DNA of 23,793 nt from Acidobacteriota bacterium (GTDB taxonomy: Bacteria > Acidobacteriota > UBA6911 > JACQSX01): assembly GCA_016199665.1 (NCBI GenBank), contig JACQGG010000060.1:1-23793 (forward strand). The letters run 5' to 3'. Each line of letters starts with the position of its first letter. Within the stretch, counting starts at the first letter, position 1. Positions 23,626-23,793 of the stretch are shown piece by piece. A program made the translations under genes and the position numbers. The notes below the pieces were generated by a model. It saw nothing but the letters and a program-made list of their open reading frames with translations. It did no database searches and was not told where the DNA came from.

Positions 23626-23793
23626 CCTGCGTGTTGTGGATTATTCAGGGGCTGTTCGCGCTCATCTTTCTGTTCGCCGGTGGCACGAAGCTGGTTCTGC
23701 CGCTGGAGGTGCTCACGCAGCAGATGGCGTTGCCGGGCCTGTTCGTGCGGTTCATCGGCGTGGCCGAGGTGCTCGGCGCGATCGGTCTGATCC
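23622..23793 (+). CDS. DoxX-like membrane protein (3' partial)
   Basis: The first 57 residues are visible before the right edge. They show an N-terminal membrane helix (LWIIQGLFALIFLFAGGTKL), then EVLTQQMALPGLFVRFIGVAEVLGAIGLI, the usual start of the DoxX-like family of four-helix integral membrane proteins. The role of these proteins is mostly unknown; some relatives take part in redox or osmotic responses. The ATG has GGAGGG at 8-nt spacing. It is divergent from the DUF1549 operon and preceded by the short coupled ORF. Confidence 0.8.
   Translation, partial: MTCVLWIIQGLFALIFLFAGGTKLVLPLEVLTQQMALPGLFVRFIGVAEVLGAIGLI

Noticed and set aside
1..23793. CRISPR array, retron, diversity-generating element or insertion sequence
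   Set aside because: No regularly spaced repeats, reverse transcriptase or transposase reading was found on either strand.

Overview
The window most resembles a chromosomal segment of a soil-type bacterium, most likely an acidobacterium of the Solibacteres/Bryobacterales kind. This is an inference. It rests on the moderately high G+C, the DUF1501 + DUF1549/DUF1553 secreted-protein pair (typical of Acidobacteriota and Planctomycetota), the many membrane glycosyltransferases and the B12-binding radical SAM protein. No rRNA or complete tRNA gene was seen, so the taxon is not fixed.

Layout. (1) 2-3082: a helicase-nuclease restriction protein of the BPTD_3080/type III R-subunit kind, cut by the left edge. 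(2) 3145-8146: a 4.8-kb module framed by two related direct repeats. The left copy is joined to the 3' half of a tRNA-Pro(UGG), the usual signature of tyrosine-integrase insertion into an anticodon loop. The module carries a type IV toxin-antitoxin-like AbiE operon followed by two small unknown genes (all on minus), an uncharacterised 383-residue protein with a long coiled coil (minus), and a 52-residue basic Cys-containing protein (plus). No integrase is visible. (3) 8157-19627: an envelope-glycan or secondary-metabolite region. It holds a membrane glycosyltransferase, a decayed second one (10577-11055), and a minus operon GT2 -> GMC oxidoreductase -> DegT aminotransferase with overlapping genes. 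A plus-strand run follows: SPASM-like radical SAM protein, B12-binding radical SAM protein and a methyltransferase. A second methyltransferase lies on minus. (4) 19784-23213: a minus operon encoding a DUF1549/DUF1553 protein, then a Tat-exported DUF1501 protein. (5) 23397-23793: a short nuclease-gene remnant, a small leader ORF with a strong Shine-Dalgarno, and the start of a DoxX-like membrane protein running off the right edge.

How the parts may work together. The left third looks like a defence island: a restriction enzyme next to a tRNA-anchored cassette with an AbiE system. Upstream of abiEi there is a readable promoter with an inverted repeat across its predicted transcription start, as expected for an autoregulating AbiEi. 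In the glycan region the GMC oxidoreductase and DegT aminotransferase overlap by 11 bp. They could act in sequence (alcohol to ketone, then amine) on a sugar-like substrate handled by the neighbouring glycosyltransferases.

The least familiar signals are the repeated attachment-site-like ends with helically phased motifs, the AbiEii protein with WYL-like and zinc-finger-like C-terminal extensions plus two small companion genes, and the GMC oxidoreductase carrying a ferredoxin-type Cys cluster.
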